From NCBI GenBank assembly GCA_022818135.1, contig JAFMSR010000028.1:62001-126000 (forward strand): DNA of 64,000 nucleotides, written 5' to 3'. This document shows, piece after piece, positions 33,700-45,206 of this stretch. The stretch's first letter is position 1. The number at the start of each line of letters is the position of its first letter. Origin of the DNA: Saxidomus purpurata. Its lineage: Eukaryota > Mollusca > Bivalvia > Venerida > Veneridae. The notes under the pieces were generated by a model, which saw nothing but the letters and a program-made list of their open reading frames with translations, was not told the DNA's origin and ran no database searches. The position numbers and the translations under genes are program-made.

Positions 33700-35310
33700 A
33701 ATGTTGCATGCATATGAAATGAATGTTGTAATAGTAATTTCATATGTGATTGTGAATTACACTTGTATATTTCTGTGAGATTTTTCATTTTTTCAATTCG
33801 GTGATGTCCATTGTATAAGCTGGTACACATATTCAGTGCTGAACTGTCTATCAGTAAGAAAAGTAACACAAATATGATTTGCATTTTGCTTCAGGTAGGG
33901 TCCTGTTTAAGTCTTTCCATAGGGATTGTTGTACGATTGAATATGAACCAAAAATGTCCAATTTGATAATAATAAAGTTTTTGATATTTGATGTTTTTTG
34001 CTGTTGTAAGTGAAGAGGTCAAGGTCACCTGAAGGTCAGGGTCACTATATATTAGGTCGGTGTGAAGGTCTTGTCACTAGGATTGCTATGTGTGAATATG
34101 AACTAAATCCATCCTGTAATAGAAAAGTTATGGCCAATATTTAACTTTTGCACGCTCACGCAGACGCGCATGAGCCAAGCCTGTGACAATACATCCTTTT
34201 TTCTTAGAAAAATTGACATGCTAAAAATTGTTTTATTCTAGCTGAATAATAATTCTGGCATTTGTTTATAATAATTAGGCACAAAAAAATTCTGAAATCA
34301 CTGAACATGTGATAATATGTACTTGAATTTTGAAAACTACATATAAATGTCGATTTTGCTCGTGTCAAGGTGGCCTTGCAGGGGTATGAATCAACTTCAG
34401 TGATATATGTAGTTTCATAATATTGTTTTATTGCAGTTTAAAACTTGTTCTGGTATTCATTTGTAATAGTTACACATTAAATATGATACAATTACTTAAC
34501 AAATGCTTAAATTTGGAACTTATGAAAACCCTAGGGGTGACATAATTGGAATAAAATGGTTGAAATATCTGACATAGACGTTAGTTACTTATTTTTTTCA
34601 AAAACTAGACTGGAAAATTGTTTTTTTGTTTGTTTTTTTAATTGCAAATAGGTTATTTAATAAAAATAAATCATAAATACCGATTGAGTATTCATATTAT
34701 TGACTTGAGACTCGTTTAATTTTACACAACCTCTTTTTTTCTCAGCTGGGACCGCTTCCATTTTATGCTGGGTTGCCATGGATAATTGGCAATTGTAGAT
34801 TGTTGGTTTACAAGAATGTCTTATAATGTCTGATTTATAATTCTGTCACTATTACTTGTTTTATAGACACCAAAATTGTTACAGAATTTACAAATGTGAG
34901 AGAATTATAGAGCTTTAATCTACCCTAGGGGTCAAATTATTTGAAGAGAAAGTGAAATATGGGGTCTTGAAGGAAAAATTCAAATATTTTTTTTTAATGA
35001 TGGTAAGCCTACCTGAAATTTTGCAAATAAATCAGTGACATGATATAGATAATGAAAATAATATGTCAAATTAGATTTGGAAAGGTGTCCATTACAGTTG
35101 CACTACCTTAAAATTGATATGAGATATCGACCAGTATTGACCGCCGGCCTGGTCAATACTCATACTGACCAGTCAATTGCTAACATTGAATTGAAACCAA
35201 GAATTATGCATACTAACTCTTAAATACAATACAGAAGTAATAAGTTGCAGACATTAAATAAATATAAAAATGACCACTGTCGTTCAGGTGCAGTTGATGA
35301 ATTTGTTGAC
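33700..35310. other. Non-coding with one TGACC repeat fragment
   Basis: 34010-34180 carries a repeat with AGGTCAAGGTCACCTGAAGG and GTGAAGGTCTTGTCACTAGG. The rest is AT-rich with no supported gene. The GACC/GGTC inverted words at 35125-35180 are treated under the candidate TIR element. Confidence 0.4.
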
Positions 35311-35313
35311 TGC

Positions 35314-35867
35314 CTATCAATTAGGCACTAATTATCTGAATCATGCTTACCTTCTTGGTTTTGGCTATGTCTGACACTATCAACCACTTTCTCCTCTGGT
35401 TCCTCATAGTCAGTACTCACTTCCACTGTAAGTTAAACAATGTAATTTTTTATAATGAGGTCCTACACTTTGATAGCAGTCTTGGCTGGAAAGGCTAATA
35501 AGACCGTCCGTTAGACAAAATACAAAAAGTTATTTAGACGGTAGTTAAAACTTTTTATGAATAGCTATTGACCCACACCAGAGACATAGAAAAGGGAGAT
35601 AATAATGCAACACTGCTATATTATGAAATATCGTTCATCATTTTGTAGCAAATAAAGCTCAGTGCATTCTATGTCTCTGCCAACATATAGTAAATAGTTA
35701 TCTTTACATCATTTTTTACAATAAAGTCTGCACTGAAATGTTTGCCATGTTATATGCCTATTCCTGTAAACAGGGAAATTAAAATTATTTATTTCACATG
35801 GTTTGATGTATGAAATTTTACAGACGTAGACGGATTTTTTGGAATTTACACCCGTACAAAATAAGAA
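35314..35867. repeat. Segmental duplication, copy 2 (contains an exon)
   Basis: Direct-repeat partner of 29637-30132, starting at GACTGCCTATCAATTAGG and ending at CACCCGTACAAAATAA. About 70 bp (35625-35690) are specific to this copy. Immediately downstream, the 3' half of an interspersed repeat begins. Confidence 0.8.
35351..35425 (-). CDS. Phase-1 micro-exon, membrane-protein gene (duplicated exon A)
   Basis: Minus-strand exon between acceptor TTTAACTTACAG and donor GTAAGC, 75 bp, phase 1 at both ends. It reads EVSTDYEEPEEKVVDSVRHS then QNQE. It differs from the paralogous exon at 29676-29750 by a handful of substitutions, none disrupting splice sites or frame, which argues that both copies are used or recently used. 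Confidence 0.6.
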
Positions 35868-36055
35868 TGGAATTATTTGAACAACTTTGATAGAGCTTCA
35901 TGCAAGGAACATCCCTGCAAAGTTTCATCAACATTGGCCCAGTGGTTTCAGAGGAGATGTCGTTTGAAGGAAATGGTGGACGGATGGACGGACGTACGCC
36001 GGACAGAATGCGATCCTAATAGCTCACTCTGGCACTTTGTGCCAGGTGAGCTAAA
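35868..36055. repeat. 3' half of the split interspersed repeat
   Basis: Starts AATGGAATTATTTGAACAAC and continues through AACATCCCTGCAAAG, GACGGACGTACGCCGGAC and GGCACTTTGTGCCAGGTGAGC. It complements the 5' half at 29410-29636, with about 20 bp of overlap. Confidence 0.6.
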
Positions 36056-36094
36056 AATGGCTGGCGGCTGACAGGTCTTCATAATGAAATCGAC

Positions 36095-36265
36095 CAGGGG
36101 GCCGTTTTATCAACATACTTACGCCAAGTTTTGGCGTAAGTTTTGGCGTAAGTTTTGGCGTAAGTTCTGGCGTAACTCCTAAGTTTGGCGTAAAGAGCGT
36201 TTTATCAACAGCTGGCGTAACGTAAAGACGTAGAAATTGGCGTAACTTTTGCACCATGTCAAGAG
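36095..36265. repeat. Short tandem GTTTTGGCGTAA array
   Basis: About five units of the 12-mer GTTTTGGCGTAA lie between two ~GTTTTATCAACA words, preceded by GGGGGCCG. The GGGGGCCGTTTTATCAA start looks like the terminus of a bivalve MITE. No matching other end was found. Confidence 0.5.
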
Positions 36266-36807
36266 CAGGCGCAAGTAGTTACGCAAGTCAAAATCAAGAC
36301 TCTGCCTCTAGAACTATTTACTTTACAGTAGTGGATGGTGTATCACCTTAAAACATTAATTTTTACAACTTCTAACTTTCACGGTAACCAAGCAAGCGAA
36401 ATGATCGGAAACAAGGGTAAAAATACTTTTCTTTGCAGTATCATTTTTACCAACTTTATTAAAAGTGGTTTTAATGATTCTACATTTTGTAGAAATACTT
36501 TCTAAACATTTGTATTTGTTTTTAAAGATGAATGAACTTCAAATTCCCTAAGAAACGTCTGCATTTTCCCCATTGTCTTCTGTTTCCGCGATCCCGGAAG
36601 AAACAGACAGTTTGTTTGCACAAATTATATAAAATTTGTGGTGTATTTAGAAATGATTTAGAGGTTATGGATGTAATTAAGAACTATTAATACTCTAACT
36701 TTAGCTGCTTACCTTGCTAGAAATTACATTGATAGAAAAACCAAACTGCAAACGGGAATTTGAAAAGAGTTAACTTTTACTGTGATGTAACTTAATGAGA
36801 AAACATC

Positions 36808-36885
36808 TACCAAGTGCAGGATGTGAACCCATAACCTTCTGCTTGCAAGTCAGACACTTTAACTAATTGAGCTAACCGGGCTTCT
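36808..36885 (-). repeat. tRNA-like SINE head, copy 1
   Basis: Minus strand: GCCCGGTTAGCTCAATTAGT, then CTGACTTGCAAGCAGAAGG and a B-box-like GGGTTCACATCC. The arrangement is tRNA-derived. Stem pairing is imperfect, so a functional tRNA is unlikely. Confidence 0.6.
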
Positions 36886-37072
36886 GGATACTCTGAACTT
36901 GAAGCCTAGGATCACTACACTCTTCCCCTCTTTATCTTTGAAGCTTTTTACCATACAGTGGAATTGTATAGCTGTTGAGCAGGGCATAGATGATAACCCT
37001 GCAAATACCGCATGCTGCCTGGCCCACTAAGAACCGTCCATTAACCTTATAACCTCGTCACCAATGATGTAA

Positions 37073-37147
37073 CTTAAGTGTAGGATTAAAACCCAGGACC
37101 TTCTGCTTGCAAGTCAGACGCTCTAACCATCTGACTAACCGAGCTTC
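37073..37147 (-). repeat. tRNA-like SINE head, copy 2
   Basis: Minus strand: AGCTCGGTTAGTCAGATGGT, then the same CTGACTTGCAAGCAGAAGG block and GGGTTTTAATCC. It is the same family as the copy 190 bp upstream. Both are followed by TATCAAGAAG/CCAGAAGCCC-like ends and not by an intact 3' acceptor stem. Confidence 0.6.
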
Positions 37148-37919
37148 TTGATACTCTGATGCCTAGGCTCACTACATCTGTATAGATATGAATTACTTTT
37201 GTATTAAAATGTATAATGATGAGGCCAAAAAAAATATATGTATGTTTCCTGTGACATGCCAGAAAAAATTTGGGTAGGTAGGTCGATAATTTTTTTAATT
37301 TTTTTTTCAGGGCAAGTAGAATAGCTTTTTCTTCATAGTAGTAGAATTCCAATAGAATGATGGTTGTAGATATAGATGTATATGCTTTCTACTTTTAATA
37401 CACAGCTTTTTATGTACCCTTTGATTCGTCCTCATTTAAATTCGAACCGGCAAATGATTTGTACCCGCGAATGATTCGTTCTCAAATTATTTTGTACTCA
37501 AAAAATTGTTTTTGGTCAATAAAAAGTTTAGGGTCGGGGGTTAAAAATAGGGTAGGTCGGGTCACCGAAAACATACATTTTTTTTTTGGCCTGAGCTGGG
37601 ATGGAGCTGGACATAGTCTACAATAGGTGATGTCAAATAGTTTAATGAATTTTTTAATACCTGGGTCAATGGTATTTCACCCATTTTACAGGTGATGTTT
37701 ACTTAAACATTGTTGCTGGAATTGCCTTTACTAGAACCCTAGGGTCAGCAAGAACTGTAAAGAGATAATGTTTCCTATCAGGGCCTGAACCCATGACCCG
37801 CAATTTGTAAAAGGTAACAGCGATTTCTAGTCATTGCCTCTATGTACTCAACCCTGGCTTTCGAGGTGGTTTTTGGACGGTGATTTCTGGGTATTAATCA
37901 TTATACAAAATCAAAGAAG

Positions 37920-39680
37920 AACAAGAGCTGTCTCATGACAGCACGCTCGACTATTCGAAAGCTTGTCAGTAAAATGGGTTTTTTTGTCTAAGAACAGGTG
38001 TATTGTGTAATTGTCTATAAAAATTAAGGTCAAAGATATGAAACTTGTTCAAAGACCTTTGTAAATGAACATTACTTGCAAAGCCTTACTCTGGATTATG
38101 TAAGCCAACTGGGGGGAGGAGGGGGGAACAATTTCAAAGAAATACATCACCTTGTATATTTGATCATGAATAACTTTGTAACGTTTCAAAATTGATATGT
38201 ATAAAATTAAAAAAGAATGACCGCTGCATGCTGCATAATTATTCTATGACATTTCAAAAGAAAGCCATTTCGAGTATTTCTAATAATAGTCTGGTAAAAA
38301 CTGTGACAAAATTCTAAGTTAACAAGAGCTGTCCATAAGACAGCACGCTCGACTATTGTGGGTGTTTGCTAATAAAACAAAACTTTTATCAGTGTAATAG
38401 CAAAACAAAATTCTGCTAACTATTAAGTATAAACTAGGAAAGTTGAATCATAAAAAAAGTCAAAATCTATAACTATAGATTTAATTTTTGGTAAATTAAT
38501 TGTTTGATACAAAATTTACCCTGAACACTATTGCAAGGTTTGATATAACTACCATAAGTGGTTACTGTGATATGTGCATGATAGTACCTTGCATGCAAAA
38601 CTTTACCAAATTTTCAAAGTCAAACAAGGGCCATAATTTGCACTAAATTTAAACAAGAGTTATCTGTCTTGACTGTGTGACACCCCTTAAGACATTACAA
38701 AAGTTTCAAGTCAATATCATAAGTGGTTACTGAGATATGTGCATGATAGTACCTAGCAGGCAAAACTTTAACCAAATTTTCAAAGTCAAACAAAGGCCAT
38801 AATTAGTACTAAATTTATACAAGAGTTATCTGACTTGACTGTGTGACACCCCTAGAGACATTAACGAAGTTTCAAGTCAATATCACAAGTGGTTACTGAG
38901 ATATGTGCATGATAGTACCTAGCAGGCAAAACTTTAACCAAATTTTCAACGTCAAACAAGGGCCATAATTTGTACTAAATTTATAAAAGAGTTATCTGCC
39001 TTGATTGTATGACACCCCTAAAGACATGAACAAAGTTTCAAGTCAATATCATAAGTGGTTACTGAGATATGTGCATGATAGTACCTAGCAGGCAAAACTT
39101 TAACCAAATTTTCAAAGTCAAACAAGGGCCATAATTTGTACTAAATTTTTTCAAGAGTTATATGCCTTGATTGTATGACACCCCTAAAGACATGAACAAA
39201 GTTTCAAGTCAATATTATAAGTGGTTACTGAGATATGTGCATGATAGTACCTAGCAGGCAAAACTTTAACCAAATTTTCAAAGTCAAACAAGGGCCATAA
39301 TTTGTACTAAATTTTTTCAAGAGTTATCTGCCTTGATTGTATGACACCCCTAAAGACATGAACAAAGTTTCAAGTCAATATCATAAGTGGTTACTGAGAT
39401 ATGTGCATGATAGTACCTAGCAGGCAAAACTTTAACCAAATTTTCAAAGTCAAACAAGGGCCATAATTTGTACTAAATTTTTTCAAGAGTTATCTGCCTT
39501 GATTGTATGACACCCCTAAAGACATGAACAAAGTTTCAAGTCAATATCATAAGTGGTTACTGAGATATGTGCATGATAGTACTTAGCAGGCAAAACTTTA
39601 ACCAAAGAAGCAACGCCGACGCCGACGCCGACACACAAGTGACTGTAATAGCTCTCCATATTCTCCGAATAGTCGAGCTA
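37920..39680. mobile_element. Pearl-like repeat element with 166-bp tandem core
   Basis: Begins AACAAGAGCTGTCTCATGAC...GCTCGACTATTCG and ends CTCCGAATAGTCGAGCTAAA, so its ends share the inverted TAGTCGAGC word. A second start (AACAAGAGCTGTCCATAAGAC) lies at 38322. The core is a tandem array: GTGGTTACTG recurs at 38558, 38723, 38889, 39055, 39221, 39387 and 39553, with 165-166 bp spacing. It closes with CCGACGCCGACGCCGAC. Non-coding. Confidence 0.75.
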
Positions 39681-40493
39681 AAAAGGGGCATAAATATGTC
39701 AAAAATCAAAAACATTGGTGAAGATGTTGATAGAAAACATACATTTTAAGTTTCAAGTCAATATGTTTGATAGTATTCAAGATATTTTACTTTATAAAAA
39801 TCTTTAACTAAAAATTCTAAGTTAAAAAGGGGCATAAATCTAACAAAAATCAAAACAGAATTATGGGGATTGTATCCTCAGGTGAAGATGTTGATGATGG
39901 ACACATAATTTGAGTTTCAAGTCAATACCTTTGAAAGTATTCAAAATATTTGAATTTATAAAATCTTTTACCAAAAATTCTAAGTTAAAAAGGGGCATAA
40001 ATCTGTCAAAAATCAAAACAAAGTTATGGGGATTGTTTCCTCTGGTGTAAATGTTGATGGTAGACATATATTTTGAGTTTCAAGTCAATACCTTTGATAG
40101 TATTCAAGATATTTGAATTTATGAAAATCTTTAACTAAAAATTCTAAGTTAAAAAGGGGCATAAATCTGTCAAAAATCAAAACAGAGTTATGGGGATTGT
40201 TTCCTCAGGTGAAAATGTTGATGGTGGACACATAATTTGAGTTTCAAGTCAATACCTTTGAAAGTATTCAAAATATTTAAATTTATAAAATCTTTTACCA
40301 AAAATTCTAAGTTAAAAAGGGGCATAAATCTGTCAAAAATCAAAACAGAGTTATAGGGATTGTTTCCTCGGGTGTAGATGTTGCTAGTAAACATATAGTT
40401 TGAGTTTCAAGTCAATACCTTTGAAAGTATTCAAGATATTTGAATTTATGAAAATCTTTAACCAACGCAGACGCCGACGCCGGGGCGAGTGCA
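39680..40493. repeat. Second tandem core, ~154-164-bp units
   Basis: AAAAGGGGCATAAAT recurs at 39681, 39834, 39988, 40152 and 40315. It ends GCAGACGCCGACGCCGGGGCGAGTG. It is the body of another element of the same design whose end (CGAATAGTCGAGCTAAA) is displaced to 43113-43130 by the ISL2EU-like insertion. Mirrored ~67-codon minus-strand frames are repeat artefacts. Confidence 0.75.
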
Positions 40494-40730
40494 ATACTCT
40501 GTATCGACAACCCTGTCACGTGACCTGAAACAGGTAAACACTCCACTCTCCTCAGTAATATCTATACAGACAAGGCGTTTACAACTGTGTGGAAGATAAT
40601 AAGCCCTGTTAATCATTGCTTATCAAGACTAATAAATAAACAATTAAGCCTTAACATGTATCAAGAATTTATAATCGCACAACATAATTGTACTCTGTAC
40701 ATGTACTTTATTCCTAAGAAACGATCTGAA

Positions 40731-42471
40731 ATGGCCAGTTCTAGTTCGATTAATTGGGGTAAAAAATTAAATGGAATTCCAAAATTTTCTATATTACAAA
40801 TTGCCGATTATATAAAAGAAAATGGAAAATACAGAGCGTTTGAAAGAGGATATAATTTTTTCATAGAAAGTTATATCCATGATGCATTTGCGTGTAAAAC
40901 TGACAATAAGTTTCATTTAAAAGCAAAATGTTGGCGAAGTCAGAGAAAAAATGAATCACCTCATGTGTTATCTGCAGAGATATGTTTAAATGGATCTAAA
41001 GTGCTTTGTGGACAATGCAGTTGTATTGCAGGGTAAGTTAAAATTGCTGTTTTTGGTAAAATAATTGTAGACTCATTTAAAAGGTTCATTTTGTTAATAA
41101 AACTAATGCATTGCTGATAAAGATGTTCATATTGGGAACTCTTTTTATTCATCTGGACATCCATTTTCATTTGCAAAAATTATAACATGACTTTTGTTTC
41201 TTTTATTTATTTTTATTTATTTATTTTTGTTTTAGGACAGGGGGAGTGTGCAACCATATAATTGCTTTGCTGTACACAGTTAATCACTGGGTTCACAAGA
41301 AAATGACAGAGATTCCAGCAGACATGTCTTGTACGGAAGTAGGCCAAGCCTGGCACAAGCCGCGCGGGGACAAAATTGAGCCAGAACCAGTCATGAAGCT
41401 AACATTTGCAAAGGCTACAACTGACAGACAGCTACGTAAAAGAGAAGCAGTAAAATGTTATTTGTACGACGGACGTGCCAAAAAAAGTAAAGGAACGTTG
41501 GTGCCATCAAAAGATGAATTATCTACAGTACAGAAAGTTATTGGAGCACGAAACAGTAATATTCCTATAGTTTATTTAACAGAGGATCACTCAATGGCGC
41601 AAACAAGTGACACATTATTTGGCGAAGTACCTGCAGGTTCCCCCTAAGCTATCAACTGCAAGACTATCACAGCTCGGCGCTAGAATTTTAAGGTTATATA
41701 CCAAGTAAAGTTGACATTGTTTTACAAGAAATTCTGCATTTCCCTGACATCCCTATACCACAATCAAATCTTAGTATTGATACTACTCATATTGCTGAAA
41801 CAACCACGCAATTTTTGGAATCATTGAATATAACTAAATCAAAGGCTGAGGAGATTGAACAATCTACTGTTGATCAATCACAGAATCATTTGTGGCATGA
41901 GATGCGTAAACATAGACTCACAGCGTCAAGGTTTGGCGATGTAATAAATAGAAAAAGTGTACCAAGTCAAGCGTTTCTCAATAATTTATTTACATCTAAA
42001 GACTTATCAAGAGTTGCATCAATTTCACATGGCAGAGATAAAGAAGATATTGCACGAAAATTGTATACTAAAAAAATGAAGAAAAGTTGTCATCATGATG
42101 TTATTGTATTCCGCACAGGACTCTTAATAAACCCATGCTGTGCATATCTTGGAGCCTCCCCAGACGGCAAAATTATAGACAGGTCTTCATATGACCACTT
42201 TGGACTGTTGGAAATTAAATGCCCATATAAATACAGAAATGCTACTTTAACAGAAGCCGCTAGAAACACTGACTTCTGCCTTGAAATTATAAATGGGGAA
42301 ATGCATTTAAAAAAAACACACACTTATTACTACAAAGTAACTGGACAAATGGCAATAGCTGGTGTTAACTGGTGTGACTTTGTGGTTTTTACAAACAAAG
42401 GATTATTTGTGGAACGCATTTGTTTTGACAAAAATGTGTGGGCAGCTATTTTCCCGAAACTTGCAGTGTGA
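40731..42471 (+). pseudogene. SWIM zinc finger + YqaJ-type nuclease of the ISL2EU-like element
   Basis: Exon 1 (40731-41032) starts in context GAAATGG with MASSSSINWGKKLNGIPKF. A GTAAGT donor and TTGTTTTAG acceptor define an intron (41033-41235), and splicing completes a SWIM finger: CSC before and VCNH after the intron (CxC...CxH). The C-terminal region (41815-42471) is a YqaJ-type PD-(D/E)xK exonuclease: a WHEMRKHRLTASRFG entry motif, GASPDG with the metal-binding Asp, LLEIKCPY with the Glu-x-Lys pair, and YYYKVTGQMAIAG. Lesions: loss of one base in a C run near 41640 and an in-frame TAA near 41692, both between SWIM and nuclease. The stop at 42471 may be a read-through donor (GTGAGT). Such nucleases probably process transposon DNA ends (inference). 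Confidence 0.8.
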
Positions 42472-42489
42472 GTCCATGTAAACATAGAT

Positions 42490-42964
42490 GGAACAACATC
42501 AGGCTTTAGTCTCCTTTTTTGGCATCTTGGCAAATAAAATCTGCAGGTCTGAAATGTTTAGAGCAAACTCTAGTGCTCGTTGTAACAGTGAAGTCATCTT
42601 TTGTAGCCGAGGATCCTGATCTGCGAATTCTGTCTTTCCATACCTAAAATTTCAAGATTACATTTTAGCAGAATGATCCTAATGATTTCATTAAATTTTA
42701 TGTTAAGTATTTGTTTCGTGTGATTTTCATTTAAATGTAACTTTGCAGTGTTTATAACATCTATGATATCTATGATAACCATGAAAACAAAAAGAATGTA
42801 CCAATACATAGTTGTACTGAAGTGAAGCAATGTTGAATAATGTCTTGAGAATAAATAAAAGAGCTTACCTTTATTTGTTTTTGATTATTGGGAAATTGGT
42901 GCAAGGACACATTTTCATCATATCCTGAAGCTTTACAACCCGATACACAGCAATAAAACACCAT
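42490..42964 (-). pseudogene. THAP-domain gene of the ISL2EU-like element
   Basis: Exon 1 (42964-42869) starts MVFYCCVSGCKASGYDENVS and ends HQFPNNQKQIK at a GTAAGC donor; the next exon starts at 42643 after GAAATTTTAG with VWKDRIRR, in phase. Together they show the C2CH zinc-binding pattern of THAP domains: CCVSGC early, VCSKHF late, then RRLKPDVVPSMF, close to the AVPxxF signature. A one-base frameshift separates the DF motif from RRLKP near 42530. In full ISL2EU-type elements a DDE transposase would follow; here the frame instead runs into the opposite-strand nuclease gene. It is therefore a truncated transposase, reduced to its DNA-binding domain. Confidence 0.75.
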
Positions 42965-43431
42965 AATTACAGGACAATGTTAGTGATACTGCTTATCTGC
43001 CTTATACATTGTATACAACTGGCATGTAAACACCAGATGCAGAACTCTCTTGTTTACCTGTTTCGGGTCACGTGATAAAGTTTGTCGATACGGAGTATAG
43101 TCTCCTTATTCATCGAATAGTCGAGCTAAAAATGACATTTATATAAACAAACAACTCAGCCAGTGCTTGTTATTAGTTAATAATAATAATAACACGATCA
43201 GTTTTAGAAATAAATAATGTGGATAAAAACATTGGTGTCCGATGTTGCATGTGTGTACAGTACTAAGAGACTGAATATTTACCTTTTACAGGAGGAGGAA
43301 GTAAATGAGATCAAATACTTGCCAGTAAACTTTACAAGTACAGATGCATCATGTAGTGCCTGTGAACATGTATATTTATGTAACTGTAGGCCAACATACA
43401 TGTAATAATATTTTCTAGATTTTTAGTTTTT

Positions 43432-44540
43432 TTAGCTCGACTTTTCGAAGAAAAGGGGAGCTATCCTACTCGCCTCCGCGTCGGCGTTGGTGTCACACCT
43501 TGGTTAAGTTTTTCGTACCACCCCACTTTATTTCAAAAGTATTAGAGGTATGGCTTTGAAACTTACCATACTTGTTTACCATCATAACCTCCATCTACAG
43601 ACAAGAGTACATAACTCTGTCAAGGTTTTTGACAGAATTATGGCCCTTTTTTGACTTAGAAAGTGTATTGAGCTTGGTTAAGTTTTTCGTACCACCCCAC
43701 TTTATTTCAAAACCATTAGAGGTATGGCTTTGAAACTTACCATACTTATTTATCATCATTACCTCCATCAATAGACAAAAGTACATAACTCTGTCAAGGT
43801 TTTTGACAGAATTATGCCCCTTTTTGACTTAGAAAATACATTGAATATGGGTAAAATCCACTTATTGACTTAACCCTTTGAGATATTGCTTTGAAACTTT
43901 GAATACTTGTTTGCATCATTAACACCATCTGTAGACAAGAGAAGGTAACTCTGTCAAGGATTTGTTTTAAAAATTAAGGCCAATTATCGTCTTGGAATCT
44001 GGGTTAAGTTGTTCGTACCAGTCCACTTTTTGACGAAACTGTCTGAGATATTACTTTGAAAGTTGGAATAGTTGTTTACCATCATGATCCCCAAACATAG
44101 GCAGGAGAAGGTAACTCTGTCAAGGATTTTATTTGAATTATGGCCCTTTTTGACTTAGAAACTAAGTTAAATTTTAATTCTTGTCTACTTGTTGACTTAA
44201 CCATTTGAGGTATTACTTTGAAAATTGGAATACCTATGTACCATCATGACACCTTATCAGTCAGCAAGAAAAGATAAGTCTGTGAAAATGTTTCTTGATT
44301 TCTACTTAGAAATTCCTAGTTAAAGTCTTGTGTGCAATTATCATTGACCACTTGAAGTATTAATCTACAACTTTGCTGTAGTATTCAGGGATATCAAACA
44401 TTTAAGTTTGATAACTCTTGACTTAATATCTTGCTACTTTTGGCCCTTGTTTATACAGATCCTTGATTTAACTGTCAAAGTTTTGTTTTATTGGCAAGCA
44501 CTAAAAAAGTCGAGCGCGCTGTCCTACTGACAGCTCTTGT
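43432..44540. mobile_element. Pearl-like repeat element, inverted orientation
   Basis: Starts TTTAGCTCGACTTTTCGAAG and ends AAGTCGAGCGCGCTGTCCTA...GACAGCTCTTGTT, the reverse of the element at 37920. The core contains about five degenerate ~150-bp units sharing GGTTAAGTTTTTCGTACC, GAGGTATGGCTTTGAAACTT and ATAACTCTGTCAAGG. Non-coding. Confidence 0.75.
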
Positions 44541-45111
44541 TAAATGTTATTGTCTCAGTTTCGTGTAGAAATAACAGATATTGAACCACCAAATGTATAA
44601 GGTTGTCTTCAAAACACAATTTTGCTTTAGTGGCATTAAATTCACTTTAAGGGATAATGGGACATAGTACATGAAGACATGTAATGTCTGTCTCTAACAA
44701 ATAGCAGTCTGTACTACAGAATCTGATATTTTTAACAGTTATGTGCACTTTCAGTCAATAGCTGCATTCAAGACATGTTTCCCATTCTGTTCTTGATTAA
44801 AAGATGTAATTTTTATTTATTTTTTTCTGGTATTTTTAAAAGTACAATTGATAAAAATCAAAAAGACATGTAATTCTATCAGCTTGCAGTCTATGCTTTA
44901 TAGAGACATTTTTATTAGTTATGACTTGTGTACTTTTCAGTCAATTAACTGCATTCAAAACATGTTTGCCATTCTGCCTTTGAATAAATGATTAATTTTT
45001 ATTCATTTTTTTTCTGGTATGTAGTGAAGTACAATTAATAAAAAACAAGAAAAGCTTAGAAAAGCCGTCATGCAGTCAATTTATAGAAAATTTATTGATT
45101 TCTACTTTCAG
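44541..45111. repeat. Non-coding; two-copy ~190-bp direct repeat
   Basis: Around 44755-45060 two adjacent copies share TCAGTCAAT...CTGCATTCAA, ACATGTTT...CCATTCTG and TTTTTTTCTGGTAT. No gene. Confidence 0.45.
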
Positions 45112-45206
45112 AAAACTGTACTGAAACTCACTGTGTACACAAAATCTGGAACTCATTACGCTGTGCACTCATTACAGTATCCACGGGTGTCTTAAGAAAT
45201 GCGTTG
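45112..45206 (+). CDS. Weak exon candidate
   Basis: Acceptor TTCTACTTTCAG and donor GTAAGT bound 95 bp, open in one frame (CTETHCVHKIWNSLRCALIT...). No partner exons were found and the surrounding repeats also contain CTTTTCAG words. Low confidence. Confidence 0.2.

Larger units (their letters stand above)
30880..35205. mobile_element. Candidate large TIR element around the exonuclease relic
   Basis: Near 30940-30975 and, inverted, near 35130-35170 lie matching words (GGTCAATACTGGT and ACCAGTATTGACCG) within arrays of GGTCAATAC/GTATTGACC. AACATTG lies outside both. This could be the inverted termini of a ~4.3-kb element that carries the DEDDh exonuclease pseudogene. The arms are degenerate and I could not fix a target duplication. 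The micro-exon at 31351-31422 would then lie inside, which argues against a simple insertion. Confidence 0.3.
36266..37919. other. Non-coding with tRNA-SINE fragments
   Basis: No supported protein gene. It contains the two tRNA-like SINE heads listed separately. A microhomology-rich AT stretch near 37250-37590 has repeated TTTGTACTC / GATTCGT phrases. Confidence 0.4.
40496..43096. mobile_element. ISL2EU-like DNA transposon (PHIS superfamily), 2.6 kb
   Basis: Inverted termini: the left end ACTCTGTATCGACAA...GTCACGTGACCTGAAACAGG is matched in inverse at the right end (CCTGTTTCGGGTCACGTGA...TTGTCGATACGGAGT). AT flanks both ends (40494-40495 and 43097-43098), and the surrounding repeat has a single AT at the equivalent place, so the target duplication is AT. 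It encodes a SWIM-YqaJ nuclease gene (+) and a THAP-domain gene (-) converging tail to tail. A YqaJ-type nuclease plus a THAP transposase is the gene set I know for ISL2EU elements. The DDE transposase part itself is missing here, so this copy is internally deleted. Confidence 0.75.

Noticed and set aside
36808..37147. Functional tRNA genes
   Set aside because: A- and B-box-like words are present, but the cloverleaf stems do not pair properly and the two copies share SINE-like flanks.
42093..42533. Minus-strand ORFs of 76 and 67 codons
   Set aside because: Mostly antisense to the YqaJ nuclease frame. Only the first dozen codons of the second belong to the THAP gene, listed separately.
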